Shown here: positions 9,132 through 18,200 of the stretch, piece after piece | Position numbering within the stretch: the stretch's first letter is position 1 | How the letters are laid out: every line of letters starts with the position of its first letter | Assembly (NCBI GenBank): GCA_021151695.1 | Contig: JAGKWU010000005.1 | Coordinates: 186,001 to 250,000, forward strand | From: Cellvibrionaceae bacterium | Lineage (GTDB): Bacteria > Pseudomonadota > Gammaproteobacteria > Pseudomonadales > Cellvibrionaceae | Length of the DNA stretch: 64,000 bases | Direction of reading: 5' to 3' | Made by a program: the position numbers and the translations under genes | Notes under the pieces: model-generated | Database searches by the model: none | Seen by the model: the letters and a program-made list of their open reading frames with translations, nothing else | Told to the model about the DNA's origin: nothing

Positions 9132-9173
9132 AAAGCCGTCGCATTGGGTTATTGCTTGATGCGGCGGCTTTTT
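9132..9173 (+). terminator. Terminator/attenuator between receptor and halogenase genes
   Basis: AAAGCCGTCGCAT pairs with ATGCGGCGGCTTT (13 bp, one G-U) followed by T5. It would let the receptor be made in excess over the two downstream flavoproteins if read-through is partial. Confidence 0.75.
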
Positions 9174-9212
9174 AGTTTCTGGTGACAATAATAAAAAGGG
9201 CAGGGCAAAGAG

Positions 9213-10709
9213 ATGCCGATGAATCATGTTAACCGTGTGGTAATCGTGGGTGGTGGTACAGCAGGCTGGATGACAGCGGCGAGCCTTTCTCACCACTTTG
9301 GTCATTTGCCTATTTCATTTACGGTGGTGGAGTCCTCTGAAATTGGCACTGTAGGTGTTGGCGAAGCAACTATTCCGAGTATTCGCGAGTTTTACCAGGT
9401 ATTAGGCATTAGCGATATTGAGATCATGCGTGCGACAAAAGCTACCTGCAAACTCGGTATTGAATTCAGGGATTGGTATAAAAAAGGTAGCGCTTTTTTT
9501 CATCCCTTCGCACTTTATGGTCAGGCGGTAAAGGGTGTTCCTTTTCATCATTATTGGCTGAAAATGAAACAGGCTGGTTATTCGGCAGATATCAGTGAAT
9601 TCTCGCTGGGGGTAATGTTGGCCAAGCAAAACAAGTTTACGTTTCCCTCCGAAAATCCTCCTTCATCTATGTCGGTTTTTGATTGGGCGCTGCATTTTGA
9701 TGCGAGCTTGTTCGCCAATTTTTTACGCGATTTTTCCGTGTCCAAGGGTGTGACTCGCATCGACGATAAGGTTATTGGCGTGAATTTGCGCGCGCATGAT
9801 GGATTTATAGAAAGCCTGCAATTGGAAAAAAATTCTATTGTAGAAGGTGATTTGTTTATAGATTGCTCCGGCTTTCAGGCGTTATTAATTGAAGGTGCTC
9901 TTAAAACCGGCTACGAAGATTGGTCGCAATGGTTGCTCTGTGATAGGGCCGTGGCAATGCAAAGTGAAACTCATGAAGCGCCTGCGCCCTATACGGTTTC
10001 GACTGCTGAGGCTGCAGGTTGGCGTTGGCGAATTCCTTTGCAACACCGTTCCGGTAACGGGCATGTTTATAGTAGTCATCATATGAGTGATGACGAGGCC
10101 TCAAATATTCTTCTGCAACATACACCGGGTCGGCCACTAACGAATCCCCGCGTTATCAAATTTTTACCGGGTCGTCGCAAGCAGGCATGGAATAAAAACT
10201 GTATCGCTATTGGTTTGTCATCTGGTTTTTTAGAGCCACTTGAGTCTACCAGTATTGCCTTAATTGAATTGGGTATTGAAAAGATTCGTCAGTTCTTTCC
10301 TGATAAAAATTTTAATCTGGATATTGTCAATGAGTTTAATGAGCGCACTCGCATTGAATACGAGCGGGTGCGCGATTTCATTATTTTTCATTACAAAGCC
10401 AGTGCGCGTGACGATTCAGAGTTCTGGAACTACTGCCGCAATATGGCTGTGCCGGAAGAGCTTGCCTACAAAAATCGTCTGTTCAAGGCGCGTGGGCATT
10501 TGCTGAAATATCCCTACGAAATATTTCAGCAGCCTAGCTGGATAGCTATTTATACCGGCAATCAATATTTACCTGATACCTATGATCCGATTGTGGATCA
10601 GTTTGATCATGATTATCTCGCCACCGTATTTGACGAAATGCGCAAATCCGTGCGCGCCACTGTGGCAGAAATGCCCACGCATGCGGAATTTATCCGTTCA
10701 ATTGCGTAG
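9213..10709 (+). CDS. Tryptophan-halogenase-family flavoprotein (copy 1)
   Basis: 498 residues of the FAD-dependent tryptophan halogenase family. The N-terminal dinucleotide motif is VVIVGGGTAGWM (residues 9-20). The lysine equivalent to the catalytic Lys79 of PrnA is K80 in TCKLGIEF, and the halogenase WxWxIP motif is intact at residues 270-275 (WRWRIP). The GVGEATIPS segment is also typical. In known enzymes reduced flavin, O2 and chloride or bromide halogenate an indole; here the substrate is unknown, and proteins of this group beside TonB receptors have no proven reaction. Start 9213 (MPMNHV) or 9219 (MNHV) are both possible. It is followed 40 nt later by a paralogue. Confidence 0.9.
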   Translation: MPMNHVNRVVIVGGGTAGWMTAASLSHHFGHLPISFTVVESSEIGTVGVGEATIPSIREFYQVLGISDIEIMRATKATCKLGIEFRDWYKKGSAFFHPFALYGQAVKGVPFHHYWLKMKQAGYSADISEFSLGVMLAKQNKFTFPSENPPSSMSVFDWALHFDASLFANFLRDFSVSKGVTRIDDKVIGVNLRAHDGFIESLQLEKNSIVEGDLFIDCSGFQALLIEGALKTGYEDWSQWLLCDRAVAMQSETHEAPAPYTVSTAEAAGWRWRIPLQHRSGNGHVYSSHHMSDDEASNILLQHTPGRPLTNPRVIKFLPGRRKQAWNKNCIAIGLSSGFLEPLESTSIALIELGIEKIRQFFPDKNFNLDIVNEFNERTRIEYERVRDFIIFHYKASARDDSEFWNYCRNMAVPEELAYKNRLFKARGHLLKYPYEIFQQPSWIAIYTGNQYLPDTYDPIVDQFDHDYLATVFDEMRKSVRATVAEMPTHAEFIRSIA

Positions 10710-10749
10710 GGCTTAACAGCAGGTTATAGGCTTAAAGAAGGGGGCAAAC

Positions 10750-12258
10750 ATGAACAGCATAAAAAAAATTGTTATTGCTGGTGGTGGAACGGCAGGTTGG
10801 ATGGCAGCGGCTAGCCTTTCTCAATTTTTAAAACATAAGGCCGTCAGTATTCATTTGGTGGAGTCGGCTGAGATTGGCACTGTGGGTGTGGGTGAGGCGA
10901 CTATTCCCGGGATCAGGGATTTCAATGCTTCCCTGGGTATAGACGAAGTGGATTTTATTAAAAAGACCCAAGCCAGCTTTAAACTGGGTATTGCATTTGA
11001 TGACTGGAAAACTATCGGCACCAGCTTTTTTCATCCCTTTGCCAGTTATGGCGCACCTATCGATGGTGTGGATTTTTATCCTGTGTGGCAACAGCTTTAC
11101 AAGCAGAAAAAAGCCCACGAACTGATGCACTATTGCTTGCCATCGGTGTTAGCTGATCAGAATAAATTTGCCCAAGCGAATATCAACACTGGCTCGCCTT
11201 TGGCGCGTTATCACTACGCTTATCATTTTGATGCATCGCTCTACGCGGCATATTTGAGAGCTTACGCTGAGGAGCGTGGCGTTATTCGCCATGAGGGTAA
11301 GATCGCTCAGGTAAATTTGCGTGCTGACGGTTTTATTGCGTCCTTGAGTCTGGAAAAAGGTGGGGAGCTCGAGGGTGATTTATTTATCGATTGCTCGGGT
11401 TTTCGCGCGCTTTTAATTGAGGGGGCACTTAAAACTGGCTATGAGGATTGGTCGCATTGGCTACCGGTAAATAGTGCCATCGCCGTACAGCACGAAAGCT
11501 CCCAGCAGCCAACGCCGTTTACTCGGGCGACCGCGTTGGAGGCTGGCTGGCAATGGCGTATTCCCCTGCAGCATCGCGTTGGCACAGGCTATGTATTTTG
11601 CGACAAATTTATTAGTGATGAAGAGGCTACCCAGCGGTTATTGTCACGCATCGACGGCCCGACAACCACGAAACCCAGGGTGCTGAAGTTTACTACGGGT
11701 AGGCGCAAGCAATTCTGGAATAAAAACTGTGTGGCCTTGGGATTGGCAAGTGGATTTCTCGAGCCGCTGGAGTCCACCAGTATTTCGTTGATACAAACCG
11801 GTATTAGCAAGCTGCTGATGTTTTTTCCCGAGGATGAATTTAATCAGGACGATATAGATGAGGCCAACCGTCTTGCTGCAATTGAAATGGAGCGCATTCG
11901 GGATTTTATTTTGTTGCACTATAAATTATCGCAGCGCACAGACTCTGAGTTTTGGCGCTATATCCAAACGATAGAAGTGCCTGAAACCCTGGCGAAAAAG
12001 ATGGCCGTTTTTCGTCGCAGGGGACACTTGATCAAGTATGAAGGCGAATCCTTTGGTGATGCCAGTTGGCTTAGTATGTACAACGGTTTTGGTGTCTTAT
12101 CTTCACTGGAGGATGTGCGTATTGGTCAGCTTGATATGGATGCTGCCGAGCGGCAGCTCAATCACATAGAAAAGATTATCCGGGACGCCAGTCAGCAGGT
12201 TATGGATCACAAAGCCTTTCTCGACAAGTATTGTCCGGCCCCTCCGGTGGCATCTTAA
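10750..12258 (+). CDS. Tryptophan-halogenase-family flavoprotein (copy 2)
   Basis: A 502-residue paralogue of the preceding gene, sharing long runs such as GDLFIDCSGF and LIEGALKTGYEDWS. FAD motif VIAGGGTAGWM at residues 8-18, catalytic lysine K78 (SFKLGIAF), and WQWRIP at residues 267-272: all key halogenase residues are kept. AAGAAGGGGG precedes the ATG. The two proteins may be an ancient tandem duplication forming a hetero-complex, or have split substrates. The 3' side leads into a 450-nt non-coding stretch containing a second LacI-type operator. Confidence 0.9.
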   Translation: MNSIKKIVIAGGGTAGWMAAASLSQFLKHKAVSIHLVESAEIGTVGVGEATIPGIRDFNASLGIDEVDFIKKTQASFKLGIAFDDWKTIGTSFFHPFASYGAPIDGVDFYPVWQQLYKQKKAHELMHYCLPSVLADQNKFAQANINTGSPLARYHYAYHFDASLYAAYLRAYAEERGVIRHEGKIAQVNLRADGFIASLSLEKGGELEGDLFIDCSGFRALLIEGALKTGYEDWSHWLPVNSAIAVQHESSQQPTPFTRATALEAGWQWRIPLQHRVGTGYVFCDKFISDEEATQRLLSRIDGPTTTKPRVLKFTTGRRKQFWNKNCVALGLASGFLEPLESTSISLIQTGISKLLMFFPEDEFNQDDIDEANRLAAIEMERIRDFILLHYKLSQRTDSEFWRYIQTIEVPETLAKKMAVFRRRGHLIKYEGESFGDASWLSMYNGFGVLSSLEDVRIGQLDMDAAERQLNHIEKIIRDASQQVMDHKAFLDKYCPAPPVAS

Positions 12259-12354
12259 GCAAGAGGGCAAACTCAGGCTTTACGGCGCTAAACTCGTCGT
12301 TTGCGACTTAATCCACTAAATAAACAAACATGATGTGAATCTTTTCTTTCATTG

Positions 12355-12383
12355 TTGACAGCGCTGTCAATTGCGATTAAAGT
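12355..12383 (+). promoter_or_regulatory. Second LacI-type operator on a promoter
   Basis: TGACAGCGCTGTCA at 12356-12369, identical to the site at 5834, again sits on a TTGACA -35 (12355-12360). A 17-nt spacer leads to TAAAGT (12378-12383). The geometry matches the receptor promoter exactly, and the -10 is better. The promoter points into a region without a credible gene that ends in a strong terminator. Confidence 0.75.
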
Positions 12384-12389
12384 GGCGTC

Positions 12390-12511
12390 ACTGATTCATT
12401 GAGCACGCCCTCCAACGGCAAGTTTTAATGATGACTGTCTCTCACCGTCGATGTCTGGTTGATGCATCGACGTCTCCCTCTTGCCCTCTACGTTGTAGAG
12501 GGCTTTTTTTT
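12390..12511 (+). ncRNA. Candidate small RNA under the LacI-type operator
   Basis: A transcript starting about 7 nt after the -10 would be near 120 nt long. It contains a perfect 8-bp hairpin (CGTCGATG 12446-12453 with CATCGACG 12465-12472) and ends in a perfect 9-bp hairpin plus eight T. An ORF from ATG 12428 runs through the terminator, encodes an unlikely protein and has no ribosome binding site. A stand-alone small RNA is the simplest reading. Alternatives are a terminated serC leader or a 3' end of the halogenase operon. Confidence 0.5.
12483..12511 (+). terminator. Strong Rho-independent terminator upstream of serC
   Basis: GCCCTCTAC (12483-12491), loop GTT, GTAGAGGGC (12495-12503), then eight T. 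It can end both the halogenase operon and the candidate small RNA. Confidence 0.9.
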
Positions 12512-12605
12512 GTCCTGAAATTGCACCTGGTGGCTTTCCGTTGTTTTTGCGTGAAAATCCTTGATTTGAGCGGGCTGGCGGCTAGGTTATTTCACTTGTT
12601 GCTGG

Positions 12606-12650
12606 CATAATCGACGCCCCAATTTTGGGGCTGCTGGCTATAACAGCCGG
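12606..12650 (+). promoter_or_regulatory. Probable serC promoter -10 and leader hairpins
   Basis: CATAAT at 12606-12611 resembles a -10 box. It is followed directly by a GCCCCAA-TT-TTGGGGC inverted repeat (12616-12631) and a smaller GGCT/AGCC hairpin. No T-run follows, so the hairpins are not terminators; they may stabilise the 5' end or bind a regulator. Confidence 0.4.
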
Positions 12651-12710
12651 CACCCGCCCCAGCGTGCGAGCTGTATGCGCGCTCTTTTGTCATCAAGATC
12701 GAGGATTAAC

Positions 12711-13832
12711 ATGCAAGCCAAGCCAACTCAAAAGCCCGCCAATCCCAATTTCTCTTCTGGCCCTTGCAGCAAGCGCCCGGGCTATAGCCTGGACCAGCTG
12801 GATGTATCCACCCTTGGCCGCTCACACCGTTCTACTATTGGTAAAGCGGCACTGCAGCGCGCTTGTGAAGACACCGCTGAATTGCTGGGGCTGCCCGAAG
12901 GTTACCGTGTAGGTGTGGTGCCAGGCTCTGATACCGGTGCGGTAGAGATGGCTATGTGGTCGCTGTTGGGTCAACGCGGCGTGGATATCCTGCAATGGGA
13001 ATCTTTCGGTAAAGGTTGGCTGAGTGATGCTACTAAAGAGCTGAAGCTTTCGGTAAATGCCCACGAAGCCGACTACGGCCTGTTGCCTGACCTGAGCAAA
13101 GTTAATTTCGACAACGACGTTATCTTCACCTGGAACGGTACTACCTCTGGTGTGAAAGTGCCTAATGGCGACTGGATTCCAGCCGACCGCCAAGGTCTGA
13201 CCATCTGCGACGCCACTTCTGCCGTATTCGCCATGGACATGCCATGGGACAAGCTGGACGTAATCACTTTCAGCTGGCAAAAAGTGCTGGGCGGCGAGGG
13301 TGCCCACGGTATGTTGATCCTGAGCCCACGCGCCGTTGAGCGTTTGGAGACTTACAAGCCATCCTGGCCAATGCCAAAACTGTTCCGCATGACCAGCGGC
13401 GGTAAATTGGTGGAAGGTATCTTCAAAGGCGACACCATCAATACTCCATCTATGCTGGCGGTTGCCGATTATCTGGATGCGTTGGATTGGGTGCGTTCTA
13501 TCGGCGGTGTAAAAGAAACTATCGCTCGCTCCAACGCCAACCTGGCGGTGCTGGACAAGTTTGTTGCCGCCAACGACTGGATCAGCTTCCTGCCGCAAGT
13601 TGAAAACACGCGTTCCAACACGTCTGTGTGCTTTGTGCTGAAAGCCACCGCTGATCAAGTGAAAGCCATGATCAAGCTGCTGGATAAAGAAGGCGTTGCC
13701 TACGACATAGGTGCTTACCGCGATGCGCCAGCTGGCCTGCGTATCTGGTGTGGTGCGACTGTTGATGCTGCCGATCTTGAGGCGCTGCTGCCTTGGTTGA
13801 GCTGGGCCTACGAGCAAGCGACACAAGCCTGA
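12711..13832 (+). CDS. serC: Phosphoserine aminotransferase
   Basis: A cytoplasmic PLP enzyme converting 3-phosphohydroxypyruvate and glutamate to phosphoserine and 2-oxoglutarate, the second step of serine synthesis. The start at 12711 gives the family N-terminus (PANPNFSSGPCSKRPGY) and follows GAGG; an upstream in-frame ATG at 12675 lacks this. The PLP lysine is K191 in TFSWQKVLGGEGAHGM. The 373-residue sequence belongs to the longer SerC class common in alphaproteobacteria and archaea rather than the E. coli-like class, judging from the NPNFSSGPC.KRPG start. serA follows after a terminator hairpin. Confidence 0.93.
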   Translation: MQAKPTQKPANPNFSSGPCSKRPGYSLDQLDVSTLGRSHRSTIGKAALQRACEDTAELLGLPEGYRVGVVPGSDTGAVEMAMWSLLGQRGVDILQWESFGKGWLSDATKELKLSVNAHEADYGLLPDLSKVNFDNDVIFTWNGTTSGVKVPNGDWIPADRQGLTICDATSAVFAMDMPWDKLDVITFSWQKVLGGEGAHGMLILSPRAVERLETYKPSWPMPKLFRMTSGGKLVEGIFKGDTINTPSMLAVADYLDALDWVRSIGGVKETIARSNANLAVLDKFVAANDWISFLPQVENTRSNTSVCFVLKATADQVKAMIKLLDKEGVAYDIGAYRDAPAGLRIWCGATVDAADLEALLPWLSWAYEQATQA

Positions 13833-13849
13833 TAAGCGCTAAATCCGTG

Positions 13850-13881
13850 AAGGGCTGTGTTTTTACACGGCCCTTTTTGTT
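13850..13881 (+). terminator. Terminator after serC
   Basis: AGGGCTGTGT pairs with ACACGGCCCT (one T-G pair) around TTTT, followed by T5. serA therefore needs read-through or its own promoter. Confidence 0.8.
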
Positions 13882-13935
13882 CTGGTTGACTGTTCGCGGT
13901 CTTACTGCCGACAGTAAATAAAGAAGGAATCCACC

Positions 13936-15111
13936 ATGTTCAAGATAAAAACGTACAACACCATTTCCGATAAAGGCCTGAGCCGTTTTGACACCAGCAA
14001 ATACGAAGTTTCAGCCAATCATTCCGATCCTGATGCCTATATCCTGCGTAGCCACAAACTGCACGGTGAGCCATTGCCCGAGAGCGTAAAAGCGGTAGCT
14101 CGCGCCGGTGCCGGTACCAATAACGTGCCTGTGCCCGAGTACACCAAAAAAGGTGTTGTGGTATTCAACTCTCCCGGTGCTAACGCCAACGCGGTAAAAG
14201 AGCTGGTATTGACCGGTATGCTGCTGGGTTCACGCGGTATCCTGAATGGTATGGGTTATGTGAATGGTTTGACGCACATGACCGACGCCGAAGAGATGTC
14301 CAAACTGTTGGAAAAAGAAAAATCCAACTTCGCCGGTGTTGAGCTGCAAGGCAAGACCCTGGGTATTGTTGGTCTCGGTGCTATTGGCTCCATGATCGCC
14401 GACGCTGCTCTGGCACTGGGTATGAACGTAGTTGGTTTCGACCCGGCGCTGTCGGTAGAAGCTGCATGGCGCTTGCCTAACCAGGTATCCAAAATGGAAA
14501 ACCTGCAATCGCTGTTGGCACGCGCTGATTATGTGACCCTGCATGTGCCAGCCATTGATGCTACCAAGCACATGATCAATGCTGATACCCTCAAGATCAT
14601 GAAGAAAGGCGCCATACTGCTGAACTTTGCTCGCGAAGCTATCGTTGATGCTCATGCGGTAGTTGCCAGCCTGGATGCGGGTCATCTTGGCAAATATATT
14701 TGCGATTTCCCCGAGCCAATCCTGCTCAATCGCCCCGATGTATTCGCTATGCCGCACATTGGTGCCAGCACTGAAGAAGCTGAAGAAAACTGCGCGATCA
14801 TGGCTGCCGACCAGCTGCAGGATTACCTCGAAAATGGCAACATCAAAAACTCCGTTAACTTCCCGGCTGTGTCTATGGATCGCAACCCAGGCATAGGTGC
14901 GCGCGTAACTTTCTCCAACGACAACGTGTCTGGCGTACTCGGTCATGTGTTGTCTGTTCTGGCGGATAACAAAGTGAACGTAGTTGATATGGTGAACAAA
15001 AGCCGCGGTGAAGTAGCCTATAACATTATCGACCTGCAACAAGCGCCCAGCGCTGCCGTGGTGGAAGCCATTGCCAAGGTTGAGCATGTGATTGCGGTGC
15101 GTGTGATCTAA
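13936..15111 (+). CDS. serA: D-3-phosphoglycerate dehydrogenase with C-terminal ACT domain
   Basis: 391 residues. It oxidises 3-phosphoglycerate with NAD+ to 3-phosphohydroxypyruvate, the first and regulated step of serine synthesis. Substrate-binding residues appear in ARAGAGTNNVPV, the NAD motif GLGAIG is at residues 146-151, the active-site arginine is in LNFAREAIVDA, and the catalytic histidine is H274 (MPHIGAST). A C-terminal ACT domain (about 318-391) suggests serine feedback inhibition. It is compact, without the extra domain of long SerA types. Clear AAGAAGGAA ribosome binding site. SerA enzymes are also known to reduce 2-oxoglutarate to D-2-hydroxyglutarate, relevant to the YdiJ-like gene at the window end. 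Confidence 0.93.
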   Translation: MFKIKTYNTISDKGLSRFDTSKYEVSANHSDPDAYILRSHKLHGEPLPESVKAVARAGAGTNNVPVPEYTKKGVVVFNSPGANANAVKELVLTGMLLGSRGILNGMGYVNGLTHMTDAEEMSKLLEKEKSNFAGVELQGKTLGIVGLGAIGSMIADAALALGMNVVGFDPALSVEAAWRLPNQVSKMENLQSLLARADYVTLHVPAIDATKHMINADTLKIMKKGAILLNFAREAIVDAHAVVASLDAGHLGKYICDFPEPILLNRPDVFAMPHIGASTEEAEENCAIMAADQLQDYLENGNIKNSVNFPAVSMDRNPGIGARVTFSNDNVSGVLGHVLSVLADNKVNVVDMVNKSRGEVAYNIIDLQQAPSAAVVEAIAKVEHVIAVRVI

Positions 15112-15165
15112 ATCTTTACTGTTGCTTTCGCGCAGATAACACGCACAAATAGCCAGTACAAATAG

Positions 15166-15201
15166 AAAGGGGCGCCTGATCAAGCAGGCGCCCCTTTTTT
15201 T
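15166..15201 (+). terminator. Terminator after serA
   Basis: AAAGGGGCGCCTG pairs perfectly with CAGGCGCCCCTTT around ATCAAG, followed by a T-run. Confidence 0.9.
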
Positions 15202-15242
15202 GCATCGACAGTATGCCGCCGCTAGTGCGGTGGCACTAGCTG

Positions 15243-18200
15243 TTATGGCCAGAGCAGCAGGTCGAAAGAGGTGTTATCAATAACTTCGTTGTCACCTATG
15301 TCAGAAGTATCCTCCAAGCCCAGTTGACCAACACCACCTTCACCCCAGCAGCGAACGGGGCGGGTGGTATCCATGTTGTCGTCTGGCAGCAACTTCACGC
15401 AGGTATGGTCGCCGCCGGCAGCGATAGCGGTTACGGTATAGGCACCAAAATCAACAAGTGCGGGGGCTATATCATCCACAACATCGTTTTGACCAGTTTG
15501 GCCGGCATCGCTTTCGCCCCAGCAATACACGTGACCTATAGATGTGAGCACGCAGCCATGTTCACCGCCTAGCGCCAGTTTTGATGGTGTCTCACCATTC
15601 AGGTCAAGTGCTGCTGATGGAACATCCAGATCGGTATTGGTACCGTCATTGTTACCCAATTGGCCGCTGCCATTTTCACCCCAGCATTTCACATTGCCAT
15701 CGACAATAACGCAGCTGAAGAGTCCGCCAGAAGCCAGGTCAGTAATGGCAGTTGGGCCGCCCAGGTTGACGCTACTTGGGGTAGCTGAGTCATTACCCCC
15801 ATCGCTGTCACCGAGTTGACCGGATGAGTTGTCGCCCCAGCATTGCACGCTTTGGTTGGCCAGGCGGGCGCAGATATGGGCTGAACCTGCGGCGAGTTGG
15901 ACAGGCGTGCCTGACAGTGCAACTGCGCCTGCAGGTACAAAGCGAGTCGACGCGTCACCTACACCCAGCTCACCGCTGCTGTTCAAGCCCCAGCAATGTA
16001 CCTCGCCATTGCCCAAGCGGGCGCAGGTGAATTGACCGCCAGCGCTGACTTCGAGAACGTCCTGGCCCTCCAGATCAATCGGTGTGGTATTCATGACTTT
16101 AATGTCGGCATTGGTACCTATACCTAGCTGCCCATTCTGGTTTTCGCCCCAGCAATAGAGATTGTGATCAGACAGGATTGCACAGGAATGTTGGGTGCCC
16201 AACTCCATGAAATTGTAAGTCAGGTCGGAATCGGGCAGGGTAACTTCGGGAGCGCTGGCGGGGTTTTCACCTGACTCATCGCCATGGGCTGTCAGTGAGT
16301 AGGAGGCTACACCCAGCTGGCCGCTGGAGTTTTGGCCCCAGCATTTGGCGGCTGATGCATCGTCATTCAATGCGCAGGTATGGCTACCACCGGCAAAAAT
16401 AACGGGAATGGTGCGGAAGCTGACGGTGATCGAGCAGTTAGCGCCCAAGGTATCAGTGGTGTAAGTATTGCCGCTGATACTGCCTCCGCAGCCGCTGATG
16501 GTATCGACGATGTAGCCACTGCTTGGTGTCACCGTAAACGTCGTTGTAGTGCCATTGGCTACCGTGCGGCTTGCGGGCAGTATGGTGCCGCCGGTGCCAG
16601 CACTTGCGGTGGCGGTACGGCCGGTAACAAAGGTCGCATTAACGGTGCAATTGGCGTACAGGCTGGCGGTGGTGTAGGTGCTGCCTGCGAGGCTGCCGCC
16701 ACAACCCGTTACCGTATTAATGGCAAAGCCACCGTTAGGTGTAATTGTGAAGGTTGTATTTGCTCCTGGGTTGATAGATCTGGTGCCAGGACTGATAGTG
16801 CCATTTGCGCCGGCGGTCGCCGTAACCGTGACTTTGGGAGTAAAGCTGGCGGAAATGGTGCAACTGCTGGTGACAGGGCTGGTAGTGTAGGTGTTACCGA
16901 CGAGACTGCCGCCGCAACCTGTAACCTGGTTGATGTTATAGCCGCTATTGGCGGTAACCGTCAGCGCAGCAGTGGCGCCGCTGGTCACATTTTGTGTGGC
17001 AGGGGTAATAGTGCCGCCAGTGCCTGCATTAGCTGTGATGGTAATTGCAGTGAAGCTGGCAGATATTGTGCAGTTTTCAGTGATTGTGCCTGTGGTGTAA
17101 GTATTGCCATTCAGAGTGCCACCGCAACCGCTGACCTTATCGATACTGTAGCCAGTGTCAGGGGTAATTGTAACCGCGGTAGACGCCCCGCTGGCGACAG
17201 TTTGGCTGGCTGGAGTAATACTGCCGCCAGTGCCAGCGGCTGCGCTGACCACTATAGGTGCAATCGGTGAGAATATGGCAACAACGGTGCAGTTGGATGC
17301 TATGGCCGCCGTTGTATAGCTATTGCCAACCAGGCTGCCGCCGCAACCACTGACTTGATCAATGGTGTAACCGCTATTAGGAGTGACTGTCAGTGTGGTC
17401 GCTGCCCCATTTGCCACTTCCTGGCTTGCTGGAGTAATGCTGCCGCCATTGCTCGCAACCGCGTTAACCACTAGTGGTTGTACAACAGATGCCGGGGAGA
17501 ATGTGGCTATGATGGTACAACTGCTGGACAAGGCTCCAGTGGTATAAGTGTTGCCTGCAAGGCTGCCACCGCAGCCGATGACCTCGGCAATCGTATAGCC
17601 ATTGGCCGGTGTAATAGTGGCGGTGGTAGAGGCGCCATTCGCCACAGTCTGGCTTGCTGGGGTAATGCTACCTCCTGTGCCTGCCACTGCACTTACGGTA
17701 ATCACCGGTGTGGGGGTTGCAGGTGTGAAAGTTGCAATCACGGCGCAGCTGCTGGTCACTGCACCTGTGGTATAGGTGCTACCCGCCAGTGTGCCGCCGC
17801 AGCCAGTTACCTGGTCTATGTTGTAGCCGCTATTGGGTGTTACAGTCACCGTGGTAGTGGTACCACTGGCCAGGTTTTGGCTGGCGGGGGTGATGCTGCC
17901 ACCGGTGCCGGCAGTTGCCGTCACGGTGATGGGGACAATTGGCGAGAAAGTTGCCACCACTACGCAATTCGCTGTGATACTGCCAGTGGTATAGGTCCCA
18001 CCGGAAAGGCTGCCGCCACACCCGGTCACCTTATCAATGGTGTAGCCGCTACTGGCTGAGACGCTTAAGGTGCTGGTTGTATTTTCGGTAATACTTTGGC
18101 TCGCGGGGGTAATTGTCCCACCTGTGCCAGCGGCTGCATTCACTTGATAGCTGGTGGTTTTATTGCCGCCCCCGCCACCGCCGCAGCCGGCCAATAAGCT

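Noticed and set aside
12428..12610. Possible 60-residue ORF in the operator-driven transcript
   Set aside because: It reads through the strong terminator hairpin, lacks a ribosome binding site and has an implausible composition.
12483..12710. Riboswitch or attenuator controlling serC
   Set aside because: The terminator is followed by a separate -10-like box at 12606, and no antiterminator pairing or known riboswitch core was found; kept only as an alternative to the small RNA.
12822..15183. Long antisense frames over serC and serA
   Set aside because: Shadow frames of well-supported genes on the + strand.
16380..18059. Long forward frames opposite the repeat lipoprotein
   Set aside because: Cys/Gly/Ala-rich composition mirrors the opposite-strand repeats; these are shadow frames created by the repetitive DNA.
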